This document shows, one piece after another, positions 24,739 to 33,924 of a DNA stretch of 64,000 bases (the stretch's first letter is position 1; every line of letters starts with the position of its first letter). Under the pieces are notes generated by a model. That model saw nothing but the letters and a program-made list of their open reading frames with translations, did no database searches and was not told the origin of the DNA. This DNA comes from G963664935 sp963664935 (lineage in GTDB: Bacteria > Pseudomonadota > Gammaproteobacteria > Methylococcales > G963664935): NCBI GenBank assembly GCA_963664935.2, contig CAXXSE010000007.1, forward strand, positions 1,116,001 to 1,180,000, read 5' to 3'. The position numbers were made by a program, and so were the translations under genes.

Positions 24739-25730
24739 AACCCATTAAACAACGAAGCAGCCGAGGAAAACAGCCTTTCCACCAGTCGCTTGCGGTGCGA
24801 ATATTTCACCAAAAAAATGTCCGCATGTTCGGCTGCCGCGCATAAATAATCGTCGCTGGTGCACAGTTCGTCCACGAGTTTCAACTCCAAAGCGCGTCGG
24901 CCATACCAGTGTTCTCCAGTGGCAATGGTATCGATATCGGTCTCGGACCGATTCTCTACAACAAATTCCTTAAACAACCGGTGAGTGTCGTCAAGTTCTT
25001 CCTGGGCTTTTTGTCGACCTTTATCGGTGTTTTCACCAAAAACAGTCAAAGTGCGTTTATATTCACCGGCGGTTATCTGTTCGTAATCGATATCAAGGTT
25101 TTTTAACAGCCGATTGAAATTGGGCATCTGGCCGATAACTCCGATCGAACCAATAATGGCAAAGGGAGCGGCAATTATACGGCTCGCCACGCAGGCCATC
25201 ATGTAACCTCCGCTGGCGGCAACTTTGTCCACCGCAACCGTAAGAGTGACGCCTTTATCACGAATTCGCTGGAGTTGGGAAGCCGCGAGCCCATAGCCAT
25301 GCACCACACCTCCGGCGCTTTCCAAAAGCACCACGACTTCATCTGAAGACTTTGCCACCGTCAAAATCGCGGTAATACCTTCCCGTAACGACGAGACTTC
25401 GCTGGCGCGCACATCACCTTGAAAATTCAGTACGTAAATCCGTTTGCGTTCAGTATCACCCGATACTTTTTGATCTTCTTTTTGCCGGATTTTCAGTTCT
25501 TTCAGCGCCTGCTTAAAAGCTTTTTTCGGCAATGTAACGGATTTTAGTATTACGCTCATTTGCTCGTATTTTTCGTTTAGCTTTTTGACCTCCAGGCGTT
25601 CTTCGTCCAGAGATTTGGAGCGTGTCCGCATCAACATAAGAAGTACACCGCCAACGGCCACTAAAAAGAGCAAAACCACCGTCGACGATTTTGCCAAGAA
25701 CATACCGTATTCAATCAAAAATTCTACCAA
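24735..25730 (-). CDS. sohB: SohB family inner-membrane serine peptidase (S49)
   Basis: It is anchored by one N-terminal helix (about residues 8-35) with a large peptidase domain holding the S49 elements LLESAGGVVHGYG and the VDKVAASGGYMMACVAS region with the catalytic Ser, plus a Lys-containing YKRTLTVFGENTDKG. The start is a TTG at 25730 (LVEFLIEYGMFLAK), supported by GGGAGG six bases upstream and by similarity to the SohB N-terminus. It is divergent from ylqF. The stop TAG lies in the terminus of a family 2 repeat, so the native end may differ by a few residues. Confidence 0.88.
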   Translation of the reverse strand: MVEFLIEYGMFLAKSSTVVLLFLVAVGGVLLMLMRTRSKSLDEERLEVKKLNEKYEQMSVILKSVTLPKKAFKQALKELKIRQKEDQKVSGDTERKRIYVLNFQGDVRASEVSSLREGITAILTVAKSSDEVVVLLESAGGVVHGYGLAASQLQRIRDKGVTLTVAVDKVAASGGYMMACVASRIIAAPFAIIGSIGVIGQMPNFNRLLKNLDIDYEQITAGEYKRTLTVFGENTDKGRQKAQEELDDTHRLFKEFVVENRSETDIDTIATGEHWYGRRALELKLVDELCTSDDYLCAAAEHADIFLVKYSHRKRLVERLFSSAASLFNGL

Positions 25731-25828
25731 GTTGCCTCCCAAAAATGATTGTTTTCTATTTGCTAAACCCAAATGCCATTATAATGGTCCATTCTCTAAA
25801 ATACCCGCATCCTTCCCTGGAAACCGCC

Positions 25829-26737
25829 ATGCCGATTCAATGGTACCCCGGCCATATGCATAAGGCGCGCAAGCAAATCAAGGAAACCCTGCCAAAGGTC
25901 GATTTGATTATTGAAATGCTTGATGCCCGTATCCCCTTCAGTAGCGAGAACCCAATGATCGCTACCCTTCGCAAAAATAAACCGTGCATCAAGGTGCTGA
26001 GCAAAATCGATCTTGCCGACCCCAAGATAACGCTGCAATGGCAAACTTACCTTGACCGGGAAAAGGGTGTCAAAACATTCCCCGTAACAAACAAAGAACC
26101 CGAAAAGATACGGCAGCTCCCCGATCTGTGCCGTAAAATATTGCCGGTTAAAGAAAAAAGCGTTAAATCCATTCAAGCCTTGATTATGGGGATTCCCAAC
26201 GTCGGCAAATCAACCCTAATCAATATATTGATGGGTAAAACCATCGCCAAAACAGGCAATGAACCCGCGGTCACCAAAGGGCAGCAACGCATCGATCTAA
26301 AAAACGGTATCGTATTATGCGATACGCCGGGCCTCCTCTGGCCCAACGTCGAAAACAGAAACAGTGGATATCGGCTTGCAACTACCGGCGCCATAAAGGA
26401 TACCGCTCTGAAATCCGATGACGTAGCATTCTTCGCCGCCGCTTATCTCCTACAGACCTACCCCGGCTATCTGAAAACCCGCTATCAACTGGATCAATTA
26501 CCCCAAAACGAACTGGAATTACTGGAAACCATCGGCAAACAACGCGGCTGCCTTCGCTCGGGCGGACAGGTGGAATTGGACAAAGCCTCTAAAATATTGC
26601 TGACGGAATTACGCTCGGGCGCCTTGGGTAGAGTGAGTTTGGAAACGCCCGAAATAATGGAAAAAGAAATCGCCGAACTCGCTGTGCTTCGCGAACGAAA
26701 AGCTGCCAAGAAAGAAGCGCGGCAGCGGAAAAGGTAA
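25829..26737 (+). CDS. ylqF: YlqF/RbgA-type ribosome biogenesis GTPase
   Basis: A circularly permuted GTPase: first the G4-like KVLSKIDLAD, then G1 GIPNVGKSTLIN, then G3 CDTPGLLWP. The start MPIQWYPGHMHKARK is the family hallmark and fixes the ATG at 25829. YlqF/RbgA helps assemble the 50S subunit. About 302 residues, full length. It is divergent from sohB with 98 bp between the two starts. Confidence 0.92.
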   Translation: MPIQWYPGHMHKARKQIKETLPKVDLIIEMLDARIPFSSENPMIATLRKNKPCIKVLSKIDLADPKITLQWQTYLDREKGVKTFPVTNKEPEKIRQLPDLCRKILPVKEKSVKSIQALIMGIPNVGKSTLINILMGKTIAKTGNEPAVTKGQQRIDLKNGIVLCDTPGLLWPNVENRNSGYRLATTGAIKDTALKSDDVAFFAAAYLLQTYPGYLKTRYQLDQLPQNELELLETIGKQRGCLRSGGQVELDKASKILLTELRSGALGRVSLETPEIMEKEIAELAVLRERKAAKKEARQRKR

Positions 26738-26806
26738 GTGTTCACGGATATTGGGTAACAACCGATGAAAACTGGGAGCGGACATGGCGGATTTCAGGGG
26801 TAAGAG

Positions 26807-27538
26807 TTACTTTAATATAATTCGAGCATTTACAGCTTGTAAAGGTCTGTTATTTGGCTCATGTAGAACACGAGTTAGTGCATCGATCTGTTCTTTTGAT
26901 GCCGCTAGTGCATTCTTCATCACCAGCTAGCGTACGCCTTCTGAACAAGGTGGAGTCGTCAAAGAGCCGTTAAAGCGATAATAGTCTCGTTGTTTCGGTA
27001 AGACATCTTCCGCACCAACAGTTTCCGGTAATTCATATTTGTCGCCCGCGAGCTTTGGCATCATTGGCCAGACTGCTTTGAGCCCTGTGCTTTCGCCGCC
27101 TTCATTGAACATCACTGCTATTACCGCAAGATTCCCGTTTTTATCGGCATGAACTAAATGTGCTTCCAGTGGGTAAGACTGGCCATTAATATGGTTTTCA
27201 CTTGGCGCATGGAAATGAAACTGCAATAAATTAAATGTTATACCATCAACTTTTATACTACTTCCTTTTTCATAATTGACTTGAATAGTATGTCCATTAT
27301 TCAGAATTTCATAACCGCCTTGCTTGTAATTAAACCCAATAGGTGACAAATCAGCATCAGTGAAGCGAGTCAAATTAATAGGCGACTGATTTCTACCGGA
27401 GCAAGCATAATTGTCCGGACTTAATTTCGCCCAATTTTCAGGCCCCTCATGACCTGCGTATCCCCAGCGAGGCGCATGCCCGTTTGATGCGCAACCCGAT
27501 ACAAGCAATATACAAGCTAATAAAATTGATTTTTTCAA
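26807..27538 (-). pseudogene. Alpha-type carbonic anhydrase with an in-frame TAG
   Basis: A TTG start at 27538 with GAGAGAGGG upstream gives KKSILLACILLVSGC, a lipoprotein signal with lipobox. The catalytic zinc site is LLQFHFHAPSENHI with a further His in LEAHLVHAD. The frame stops at TAG 26929-26927 right after TTPPCSEGVR, where family members have Trp (TGG), and then continues LVMKNALAASKEQIDAL and NNRPLQAVNARI to TAA at 26809-26807. Zinc ligands lie before the TAG but the missing tail is part of the active-site fold, so the short form is probably inactive. The terminal TAA lies in a family 1 repeat end. Confidence 0.85.
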
Positions 27539-27618
27539 AATGCCCTCTCTCTTCAATATTCGCCATGGCAAAGATAACCATCTACGTTTCGCAATGCAAA
27601 TTGTAACGAAATGAAGTT

Positions 27619-27837
27619 ATGCCGCTGTCTACCCTCACCAGCAAAGGGCAGGTAACAATTCCAAAAATAGTTCGGGAATCGCTGCGCCTGCACGCGGTAG
27701 ACAAAATTGAATTTGTCGTGACCGAAAATAACGAGGTCTTACTTCGACCAATCACCAAGACGGTTGATGAAGTCTTCGGTAAATTATCTATTCCTGGAAG
27801 GAAAACTGTTTCCATTAAGCGGATGATTGAGCATTAA
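27619..27837 (+). CDS. Orphan AbrB-type antitoxin
   Basis: About 72 residues with an AbrB fold (STLTSKGQVTIPKIVRESLR, VTENNEVLLRPI). Such proteins usually precede a PIN-domain toxin, but no toxin frame follows; the ankyrin gene ends 70 bp downstream on the other strand. It may be a solitary regulator or the remains of a VapBC pair. There is no obvious ribosome-binding site. Confidence 0.6.
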   Translation: MPLSTLTSKGQVTIPKIVRESLRLHAVDKIEFVVTENNEVLLRPITKTVDEVFGKLSIPGRKTVSIKRMIEH

Positions 27838-27909
27838 TCGTCAATATCAAACAGCCTTTAACTTTTCTGGCCAATTCGAGGCCTTATAAATGGAATTGCA
27901 ACCAACCGC

Positions 27910-29496
27910 TTACTTTCTAAAAACTTCGCCTTTTTCACTCACGATAATAAACCCCGCTTTTTCCGGGACTAAGGTAAGCCTACTTAATATTTCTCCTTGA
28001 CGGTTCTTGTTCCCGGTTTTATCGGTGATTTCGTAACCGTAAACAAATTCCACTTGAACCCCTTGATTTGCTCTTGACCGAGGAATCGGCCCCTTTAAAG
28101 TATATTTTCTGATCGGCCAACGTGAAAAATAGTTTTCTTTGTCCTTTTTAACGGCCCTGCGTGTCACGATGCCTTTATCGTTGTAGTCCACGTGTTCAGC
28201 ATAAACTTTGATAATATTCGAGACCGAATCGTCCTGGTTCAATTTAAGATAGCGGTAGACGAATTTTTCTATATTCGTCGCATTAACGCCAATGGTCGAT
28301 CCATGTTTGTTTAACAATTTTTTTATTTTGAACATTTTTAATGCGTTGGGAGGATCGTTGTCTTTATAAAAATTATGGCGATCCTCGGCGACTCCAAGAG
28401 CATTTCCGCCATTAACCGAGATTTTGTTCGGGTCGATACTATTTTCGAGGAGTAATTCAACCATTTCGGGATTTCCCTGTTTGACGGCGCTTATCAGGAT
28501 ACTCTCGTCTTCTTTAATAGCAGGATCTTTTTTAAGTAGCGCTTTAACAATATCCAAGGATTCAATTTGAATGGCGGCGAGAATCGGAGTTTTGCCGGAG
28601 TACGCTTTGGAATTTACTTTGGCGCCGTATTTCAGGAGTATTTTGGCCGAGCTGAGATTGCCTTGGCGGCAAGCATCGAGTAATGCCGAATATCCCTCTG
28701 CATTTGACCCATTAGGATTGGCGCCGTGTCGAAGTAACAATTCAACCATTTTTGGGTGCTGTGTTGCCCAAACAAGAGCAGGATAGCGTTCCCCGGAATT
28801 CTGGTTAAGAATTTCAATATTGGGATCCATCCCGGACTGGAGATAGAGGGCAACGATTTCAGAATTATTTTTTTCAATTTGGGTTCGAAACCCATCGGAG
28901 TCGAAGGCGTGACCTTTTCCCTTAAGTAGGTTTGCGGTTTGGGTGCGCTTTGGTTTTTTCTGAATTTTTTTGACGACTTTTTCAGGAGGCTCACATCCCC
29001 CGGCTAATTTTTGTAGGGCCGCGAATGTTTGTATCCAGGGCGAATTGCTCAATAAATTTCCAGGAAGATGTTTTTTCTCGGCATCCGCTTTTTCCCGCGA
29101 CGAGAAATTACCATAAACCACTCGAAACCACGGTTTTCCACGGAGGTATGTTTTTACGTATCCAGTCGGCTCGTTCCACGAGCCGCGTTGGACAAAACCA
29201 GCAACCGAGGCTTCTGAACCACCGGCGGTTAATTGGATGGTGTGATGATTGGGATTTTTACGGCAAACATCGATTTTAGCACCCGCTCCGTCTTGAGTGG
29301 GCTGAGATCGGATTTTCGGAGGGGGACGTCCGGATTGTTGGGCTAAGAGAATAGGCGCCTCAGCCTCGTTGGTTTGAATGGCCCTTTCGTTCGAATGTCG
29401 TGGTTCCGGCACTGAAATGCCAGGAACCCCAATAATGGCAAAAACCACGGCAAGAAGCGAAAAATGAGCCCATTTCTTATTCGATACTTTCTTCAT
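27910..29496 (-). CDS. SPOR-domain protein with ankyrin repeats
   Basis: A 528-residue exported or anchored protein. An N-terminal hydrophobic segment (SLLAVVFAIIGVPGI) is followed by a disordered Pro/Gln region and a SPOR domain (HTIQLTAGGSEASVAGFVQR through WFRVVYGNFSSREKADAE and WIQTFAALQ), which binds denuded septal peptidoglycan. Residues about 205-390 contain five to six ankyrin repeats (for example YPALVWATQHPKMVELLLRH), and the C-terminal 110 residues form a separate domain of unknown type. SPOR joined to ankyrins is uncommon. It could bring a partner to the septal cell wall. Single gene. Confidence 0.75.
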   Translation of the reverse strand: MKKVSNKKWAHFSLLAVVFAIIGVPGISVPEPRHSNERAIQTNEAEAPILLAQQSGRPPPKIRSQPTQDGAGAKIDVCRKNPNHHTIQLTAGGSEASVAGFVQRGSWNEPTGYVKTYLRGKPWFRVVYGNFSSREKADAEKKHLPGNLLSNSPWIQTFAALQKLAGGCEPPEKVVKKIQKKPKRTQTANLLKGKGHAFDSDGFRTQIEKNNSEIVALYLQSGMDPNIEILNQNSGERYPALVWATQHPKMVELLLRHGANPNGSNAEGYSALLDACRQGNLSSAKILLKYGAKVNSKAYSGKTPILAAIQIESLDIVKALLKKDPAIKEDESILISAVKQGNPEMVELLLENSIDPNKISVNGGNALGVAEDRHNFYKDNDPPNALKMFKIKKLLNKHGSTIGVNATNIEKFVYRYLKLNQDDSVSNIIKVYAEHVDYNDKGIVTRRAVKKDKENYFSRWPIRKYTLKGPIPRSRANQGVQVEFVYGYEITDKTGNKNRQGEILSRLTLVPEKAGFIIVSEKGEVFRK

Positions 29497-29707
29497 ACCT
29501 TTGTATCAATCGCATGTCTAAGTTATTGAATTTGAGAAAAAGGATAATAACAAAATATAGAACATGTTTTCTTATCCCGGGATATTCGTTGCCCTGTGGT
29601 CAGAGCATGTGGATTTTGTAAGGCTACCGAAATAGCTTGACGGAAAGAAATTATAGATAGAGGGTCAAGTCACTTGCTTCACACTACTTATCGGCTATGC
29701 TTTTCGC

Positions 29708-29915
29708 ATGGCTAAACTCCACTCATTGTGCATTGAATATGGATACGCATTTTATCATGTGTTGAATCGTAGCCGCACACGTAAAATTGCGACGTACTTA
29801 TGCCCGGAAATAGGACATTGCCAAGTACTTTAATTTAGGTCACGTTGGTTTAGTTCGTATTATTACCCATCAAATAAGAAATATGATGCGAGAAGCTAAA
29901 GCTTTAGCTCGCTGA
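29708..29915 (+). pseudogene. REP-associated tyrosine transposase remnant
   Basis: The first part reads MAKLHSLCIEYGYAFYHVLN followed by RSRTRK, close to the RAYT start (IE-Y-G-AFYHV-NRG pattern). After about 90 bp a different frame reads KYFNLGHVGLVRIITHQIRN and MMREAKALAR with a TGA at 29913-29915, resembling the DnaA-like C-terminus of these enzymes. The middle, including the catalytic Tyr region, is missing. The surrounding stretch 29497-30073 holds no other gene. Confidence 0.6.
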
Positions 29916-30073
29916 ATTTATGAGGAGGTAATTGGTATTATGAAGAAAGCACCATGACCCCTTATCTTCAAATCCCCGATATTATTTTGATCATGCATAT
30001 TGCTTGCATGTTCATGAGCTTATGTTTATGCTAATCGCATACATATGTTTTTCTCTTAAAAGCAGGGGTAGGT

Positions 30074-30340
30074 ATGGCCAATTTACAGGTAAGGTCGATT
30101 GACGATCAGCTCTATAAAGCACTAGGTAGACGAGCGGCGATGGACAATCGCTCCATTAGCCAGGAGGTGGTTGCAATATTAAAAGCGTACCTCTCCGCTC
30201 CCGCATCTCAAAACAAATTCCATACTAAAGATTTTATAGAATTGTGTGGTACTTGGCAGGATGAAAGAAGCGCGGAACAAATCATCAAAGAGATTAAACA
30301 GGATCGAAATAGCGAGAGTCGGGTTGAGGCGCTTTTCTGA
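30074..30340 (+). CDS. FitA/Arc-type antitoxin
   Basis: An 88-residue ribbon-helix-helix protein (MANLQVRSIDDQLYKALGRR, MDNRSISQEVVAILKAYL). It should bind DNA as a dimer and block the PIN toxin through its C-terminal tail. The stop overlaps the start of the toxin gene. AGGGGTAGGT upstream serves as the ribosome-binding site. Confidence 0.82.
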   Translation: MANLQVRSIDDQLYKALGRRAAMDNRSISQEVVAILKAYLSAPASQNKFHTKDFIELCGTWQDERSAEQIIKEIKQDRNSESRVEALF

Positions 30341-30747
30341 TGTATCTGTTGGATATAGATACCCTAATCTATTCGTTAAAAGGGCATCAAACGGTTGTTG
30401 AGCACTTTAAACTTCACGCGGATGCTCCAAAAGCAATCTCGGTGATCACTTACGGTGAGCTAGTTTACGGCGCCGAGAAATCGAAGTATGTCACGAAGAA
30501 TTTGGCTAAAGTACATCGTATGCTAGAAATCTATCCTGTTATCGACCTAAGTTGTTCAATCATGGATACTTTTGGAAGCATCAAAGCGAATTTGCAGCGA
30601 GCTGGCAATACTGTTGACGATTTTGATCTGCTCATTGGCGCTACGGCATTAACGATAGGTTATCGTGTAGTCAGTAACAATGAAAAACATTTCAATAAAA
30701 TACCTGGGATACAGGTGGATAACTGGTCGCGCTGCCAATTTCTCTGA
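30340..30747 (+). CDS. PIN-domain toxin (FitB/VapC-type)
   Basis: A 135-residue nuclease with the PIN acid set: MYLLDIDTLIYSLKGH, TYGELVYGAEKS and DDFDLLIGATALTIGYRV, followed by NNEKHFNKIPGI. All catalytic acids are present, so unlike the pair at 23948-24520 this one looks functional. It is co-translated with the ribbon-helix-helix antitoxin. Targets in the family are tRNA or rRNA; the exact target is unknown. Confidence 0.85.
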   Translation: MYLLDIDTLIYSLKGHQTVVEHFKLHADAPKAISVITYGELVYGAEKSKYVTKNLAKVHRMLEIYPVIDLSCSIMDTFGSIKANLQRAGNTVDDFDLLIGATALTIGYRVVSNNEKHFNKIPGIQVDNWSRCQFL

Positions 30748-30771
30748 AAATGATCGGTCATTTTCAGACGA

Positions 30772-31012
30772 CTAGGAGGCTGTCCGAGAATAGAAGTCGT
30801 AGCGAGGGAAAGCGATTTTGAGTACATTTTTCCGGTTAAATGAGGCGAGTACTTGCCGTATTTAACGACAAATCCGCCTGGAGCGGATTTGGACCGCTGA
30901 AAGCGACGCCAGAGGTGTGAAATACAAGGATGTATTTCATCAATTTAATCGGGAAAATGGGCCAAAATCCGTTTTTCCGCAGTAGGCTTTCTATTCTCGG
31001 ACAGCCTCCTAG
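30772..31012. repeat. Inverted-repeat family 2, complete copy
   Basis: A 241-bp element with perfect 24-bp inverted ends: CTAGGAGGCTGTCCGAGAAT then AGAA at the left, and its complement at the right (30989-31012). Inside are two further pairs of short arms (GGCGAGTACTTGCCG, AATCCGCCTGGAGCGGATT). No protein is encoded. Parts of it recur at 13857, 18589, 23577, 24713 and 47391. Confidence 0.85.
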
Positions 31013-31328
31013 GCAGGCGTCTCCTAAATATGAACGTTTTTAGGAAATCTATACTTGAAACCCTAATTTTTTTAAAAATTGGTCTGGACAATATTGACAT
31101 CAATGAATGCTTGTTGATCGTTTTTTCTTTTTGGAGAACGCTTCCGGAATGATCGCCAATACAGCCTTTTTCCAAGTGTTGATTTACGTTCCATGGACCC
31201 CATGTTTGGCGGCAGTCTCAGCCGATGTCTTCTCTCCCGGATTCCGCAAGCTTCATTCGGACTACAATTGACATTTGCCCTCAACTTAAGGCATCTTTCC
31301 CAGATGCTAATTTGTATTGAAAGGGACT
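31013..31328. other. Non-coding stretch
   Basis: No supported gene, RNA or repeat lies between the family 2 element and the DUF2130 pseudogene apart from a weak AAGGGACT ribosome-binding site at the right edge. Confidence 0.4.
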
Positions 31329-32616
31329 ATGACAACCGAGCCAACAATAACCTGTCCAAACTGTTCCACTGAGATCAAGCTAACCTACTCTCTGGCGGCC
31401 CCGCTGGTGCGGGCTACACGTAAGGAATACGAGGCCAAGTTGGTCCAGCAGGAACAAAATGTCGCTAAGCGTGAAGAAGAAATTCGAAAGCAGCAACAGG
31501 CTGTTGCGGACACCCAAAAGGCAATCGATGATCAGGTTTCACAAAAGCTTAAGAAAGAGCGCTTGGCGATAACTGCTGAAGAGGCCAAAAAAGCTAAACT
31601 AGTAGCCGCATTCGACCTCGAAGCGAAATCTAATGAATTGGTGGCGCTGCAAGAGGTCCTGAAAGAGCGCAATTCAAAACTTGAAGAAGCCCAAAAGGCC
31701 CAAGTGGAACTGATACGTAAACACCGTGAACTCGATGACGCAAAACGCGAACTTGATCTGACGGTTGAAAAGCGTGTTCAGGAATCCATCGATATAATCC
31801 GTGAAAAGGCAAAGAAAGAAGTTGAGGACAGCTTGAAGCTTAAAGTCGCCGAGAAAGAGGAACAGATTTCTTCGATGCAGCGCCAGATTGAAGAGCTGAA
31901 GCGAAAGGCTGAGCAAGGATCGCAACAACTCCAGGGCGAAGTGCTTGAGCTGGTGCTTGAAGATACTCTTAAATCAAAATTTCCATTCGATAGCATAGAA
32001 CCGGTTGCCAAAGGTGAGTTTGGCGGTGATGTCTTACAATGCGTTGTGGGTCCGGTAGGACAAGCCTGTGGCTCAATACTTTAGGAATCGAAGCGCAACC
32101 AAGAACTGGAGCGATGGCTGGCTCGCAAAGCTTCGTGGTGATCAACGCGAAGCAAAGGCGGAGCTTGCTATTCTGATTTCACAAACTTTGCCGAGGGATA
32201 TAGAAACTTTCGGGGCGGTTGACGGGGTATGGATTTCAGCGCCGTGCTATGCCGTGCCTTTAGCAATTGCTCTTCGGCAGTCCTTGGTTGAAATCGCCAA
32301 TACCAAACAAGCCCAAGAGGGGCAGCAGTCAAAAATGGCGTTGGTCTACGACTATCTAACCGGCCCGAGGTTTTGCCACCGAGTTTAAGCTATCGTTGAA
32401 AAATTCTCGGATATGTAAGCGGATTTAGACCATGAAAGAAAATCCATGACGCGTTTATGGGCCAAAAGAGAAGCCCAAATACAAGGCGTCATAGAATCGA
32501 CTGTCGGTATGTATGGAGACCTTCAGGGCATCGCGGGTAGAGCACTGCAAGAAATCGAAGGACTGGAAACCCCTTTGATCGAAGACAATACCATCGATAC
32601 CGGCAATGCGGAATAG
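31329..32616 (+). pseudogene. DUF2130 family protein, multiply disrupted
   Basis: The N-terminus has a zinc-ribbon-like ITCPNCSTEIKL, then a coiled coil of about 180 residues, then the conserved C-terminal domain. At 32082-32084 the expected Trp of SILWESKR is TAG. Within ten codons an extra A shifts the frame, after which NWSDGWLAKLRGDQREAKAE runs on. Two TAA codons interrupt RVxAIVEKFSDM and DMxADLDHERK, and the frame ends MYGDLQGIAGRALQEIEGLE before TAG at 32616. With four lesions this gene is dead. The family is of unknown function, about 430 residues. Confidence 0.85.
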
Positions 32617-32676
32617 TTGTTTTCCATGAGAAATCGGGTGGTTTGATTGATTGACAATGGATTATTGGTCTCCTCA

Positions 32677-33912
32677 ATGCCAACCGTCGAAATTTTTTCC
32701 CAAGGAGAGGAAGTCATTAATGGACAAACCATGGATAGTAACGCAGCTTGGTTGTCCGAGCGTTTGTTTGAAATGGGCTTCCAAATTACTCGACACACTA
32801 CGGTAGGTGATCGTGTGGACGAGCTGGTCAGCGTACTGAGAGAAATTTCCGCTCGCGCCGAATGCAGCATCTGCACCGGTGGATTAGGACCAACCGAGGA
32901 TGATTTGACGGCTGAAGCGGTATCGCTCGCTTTTAACCGACCACTAATCTTCGACCAAACAGCATGGCATAATATTAGCCAGCATTTCATCCGTTTAGGG
33001 CGCGGAATCCCGGAAGTCAACCGGAAACAGGCGATGATTCCTCAAGGCGCCACCCGATTAGACAATGATTGGGGTACAGCCCCTGGATTCGCCATCCAAA
33101 TTGGGAAATGTTGGTTTAGTTTCGTTGCCGGAGTTCCCTACGAAATGCGTAATCTTTTCCGCGAACGGATTAAGCCGGAATTGCTTAGGCGTTTCGATCT
33201 GAAACCATGGCGTTTGGTCACCTTGCGCACCGTCGGAATTGGAGAATTCGGACTTCAGCAAAAATTGAATACCCTTGAATTTCCGAGCGAGGTGATTTTA
33301 AGCTTTCGCACCGGCAGCTTGGAGAACCAGACCAAATTACTATTCCCACCAGAATTCTCCGAAACAAAACTTCGGGATTTTGCCGAACAGGTTGCTCAAA
33401 CAATCGGTAAGTACGTATTCAGTATCGATGGTCTGAATGGTGTGGAACGAACGTTGGTTGACGTAATCGATTTATTGTTATCAAAAGCGGGTAATTCGTT
33501 AGCTGTTGTCGAAACCGTTAGTGGAGGCCAAATTGCCAGCCGCTGCGCCCATCATCGATGGTTTCTGGAAAGTGTAGTTGTCCAGGACGTATCCGGAGTC
33601 TTTGAACGATACGATTGCAAACCCCCCGATTTTGTTGATCACAAGAGTGTCAACGAAGCAGTCGAAAATCTGGCGGTGGCGGCTTGCAAACGATCCCAAG
33701 CGGATATAGGTTTGGTCCAGCTATGGCATCAGGATACCGAAGCGCTAAACGATAAGGTCGGCACGATTAAATTATTCACTGGATTAGCGACGCCAAACGG
33801 CTGTTTTCACTATGCTTCTAAGGCGGGCGGGCCTGCTAAGCGCAAACAAACCGTAGCAGCGACGATTGCCTTGGATTCACTTAGGCGTTATCTTCAGAAC
33901 CATTTGTCTTAG
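32677..33912 (+). CDS. cinA: CinA-family protein with degenerate amidase domain
   Basis: Residues 1-165 form the molybdopterin-binding-like domain (GQTMDSNAAWLSERL, CTGGLGPTEDDLTAEAV, GVPYEMRNLF). The C-terminal part corresponds to the nicotinamide-nucleotide amidase (PncC) domain, but where the family has AESCTGG this protein has VETVSGG, losing the catalytic Ser, so deamidase activity is doubtful. The chosen ATG 32677 begins the conserved domain. The TAG stop is followed, in the same frame, by the uup-like gene 12 bp later; the two probably share a transcript. Confidence 0.82.
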   Translation: MPTVEIFSQGEEVINGQTMDSNAAWLSERLFEMGFQITRHTTVGDRVDELVSVLREISARAECSICTGGLGPTEDDLTAEAVSLAFNRPLIFDQTAWHNISQHFIRLGRGIPEVNRKQAMIPQGATRLDNDWGTAPGFAIQIGKCWFSFVAGVPYEMRNLFRERIKPELLRRFDLKPWRLVTLRTVGIGEFGLQQKLNTLEFPSEVILSFRTGSLENQTKLLFPPEFSETKLRDFAEQVAQTIGKYVFSIDGLNGVERTLVDVIDLLLSKAGNSLAVVETVSGGQIASRCAHHRWFLESVVVQDVSGVFERYDCKPPDFVDHKSVNEAVENLAVAACKRSQADIGLVQLWHQDTEALNDKVGTIKLFTGLATPNGCFHYASKAGGPAKRKQTVAATIALDSLRRYLQNHLS

Positions 33913-33924
33913 AACGAAATATCC

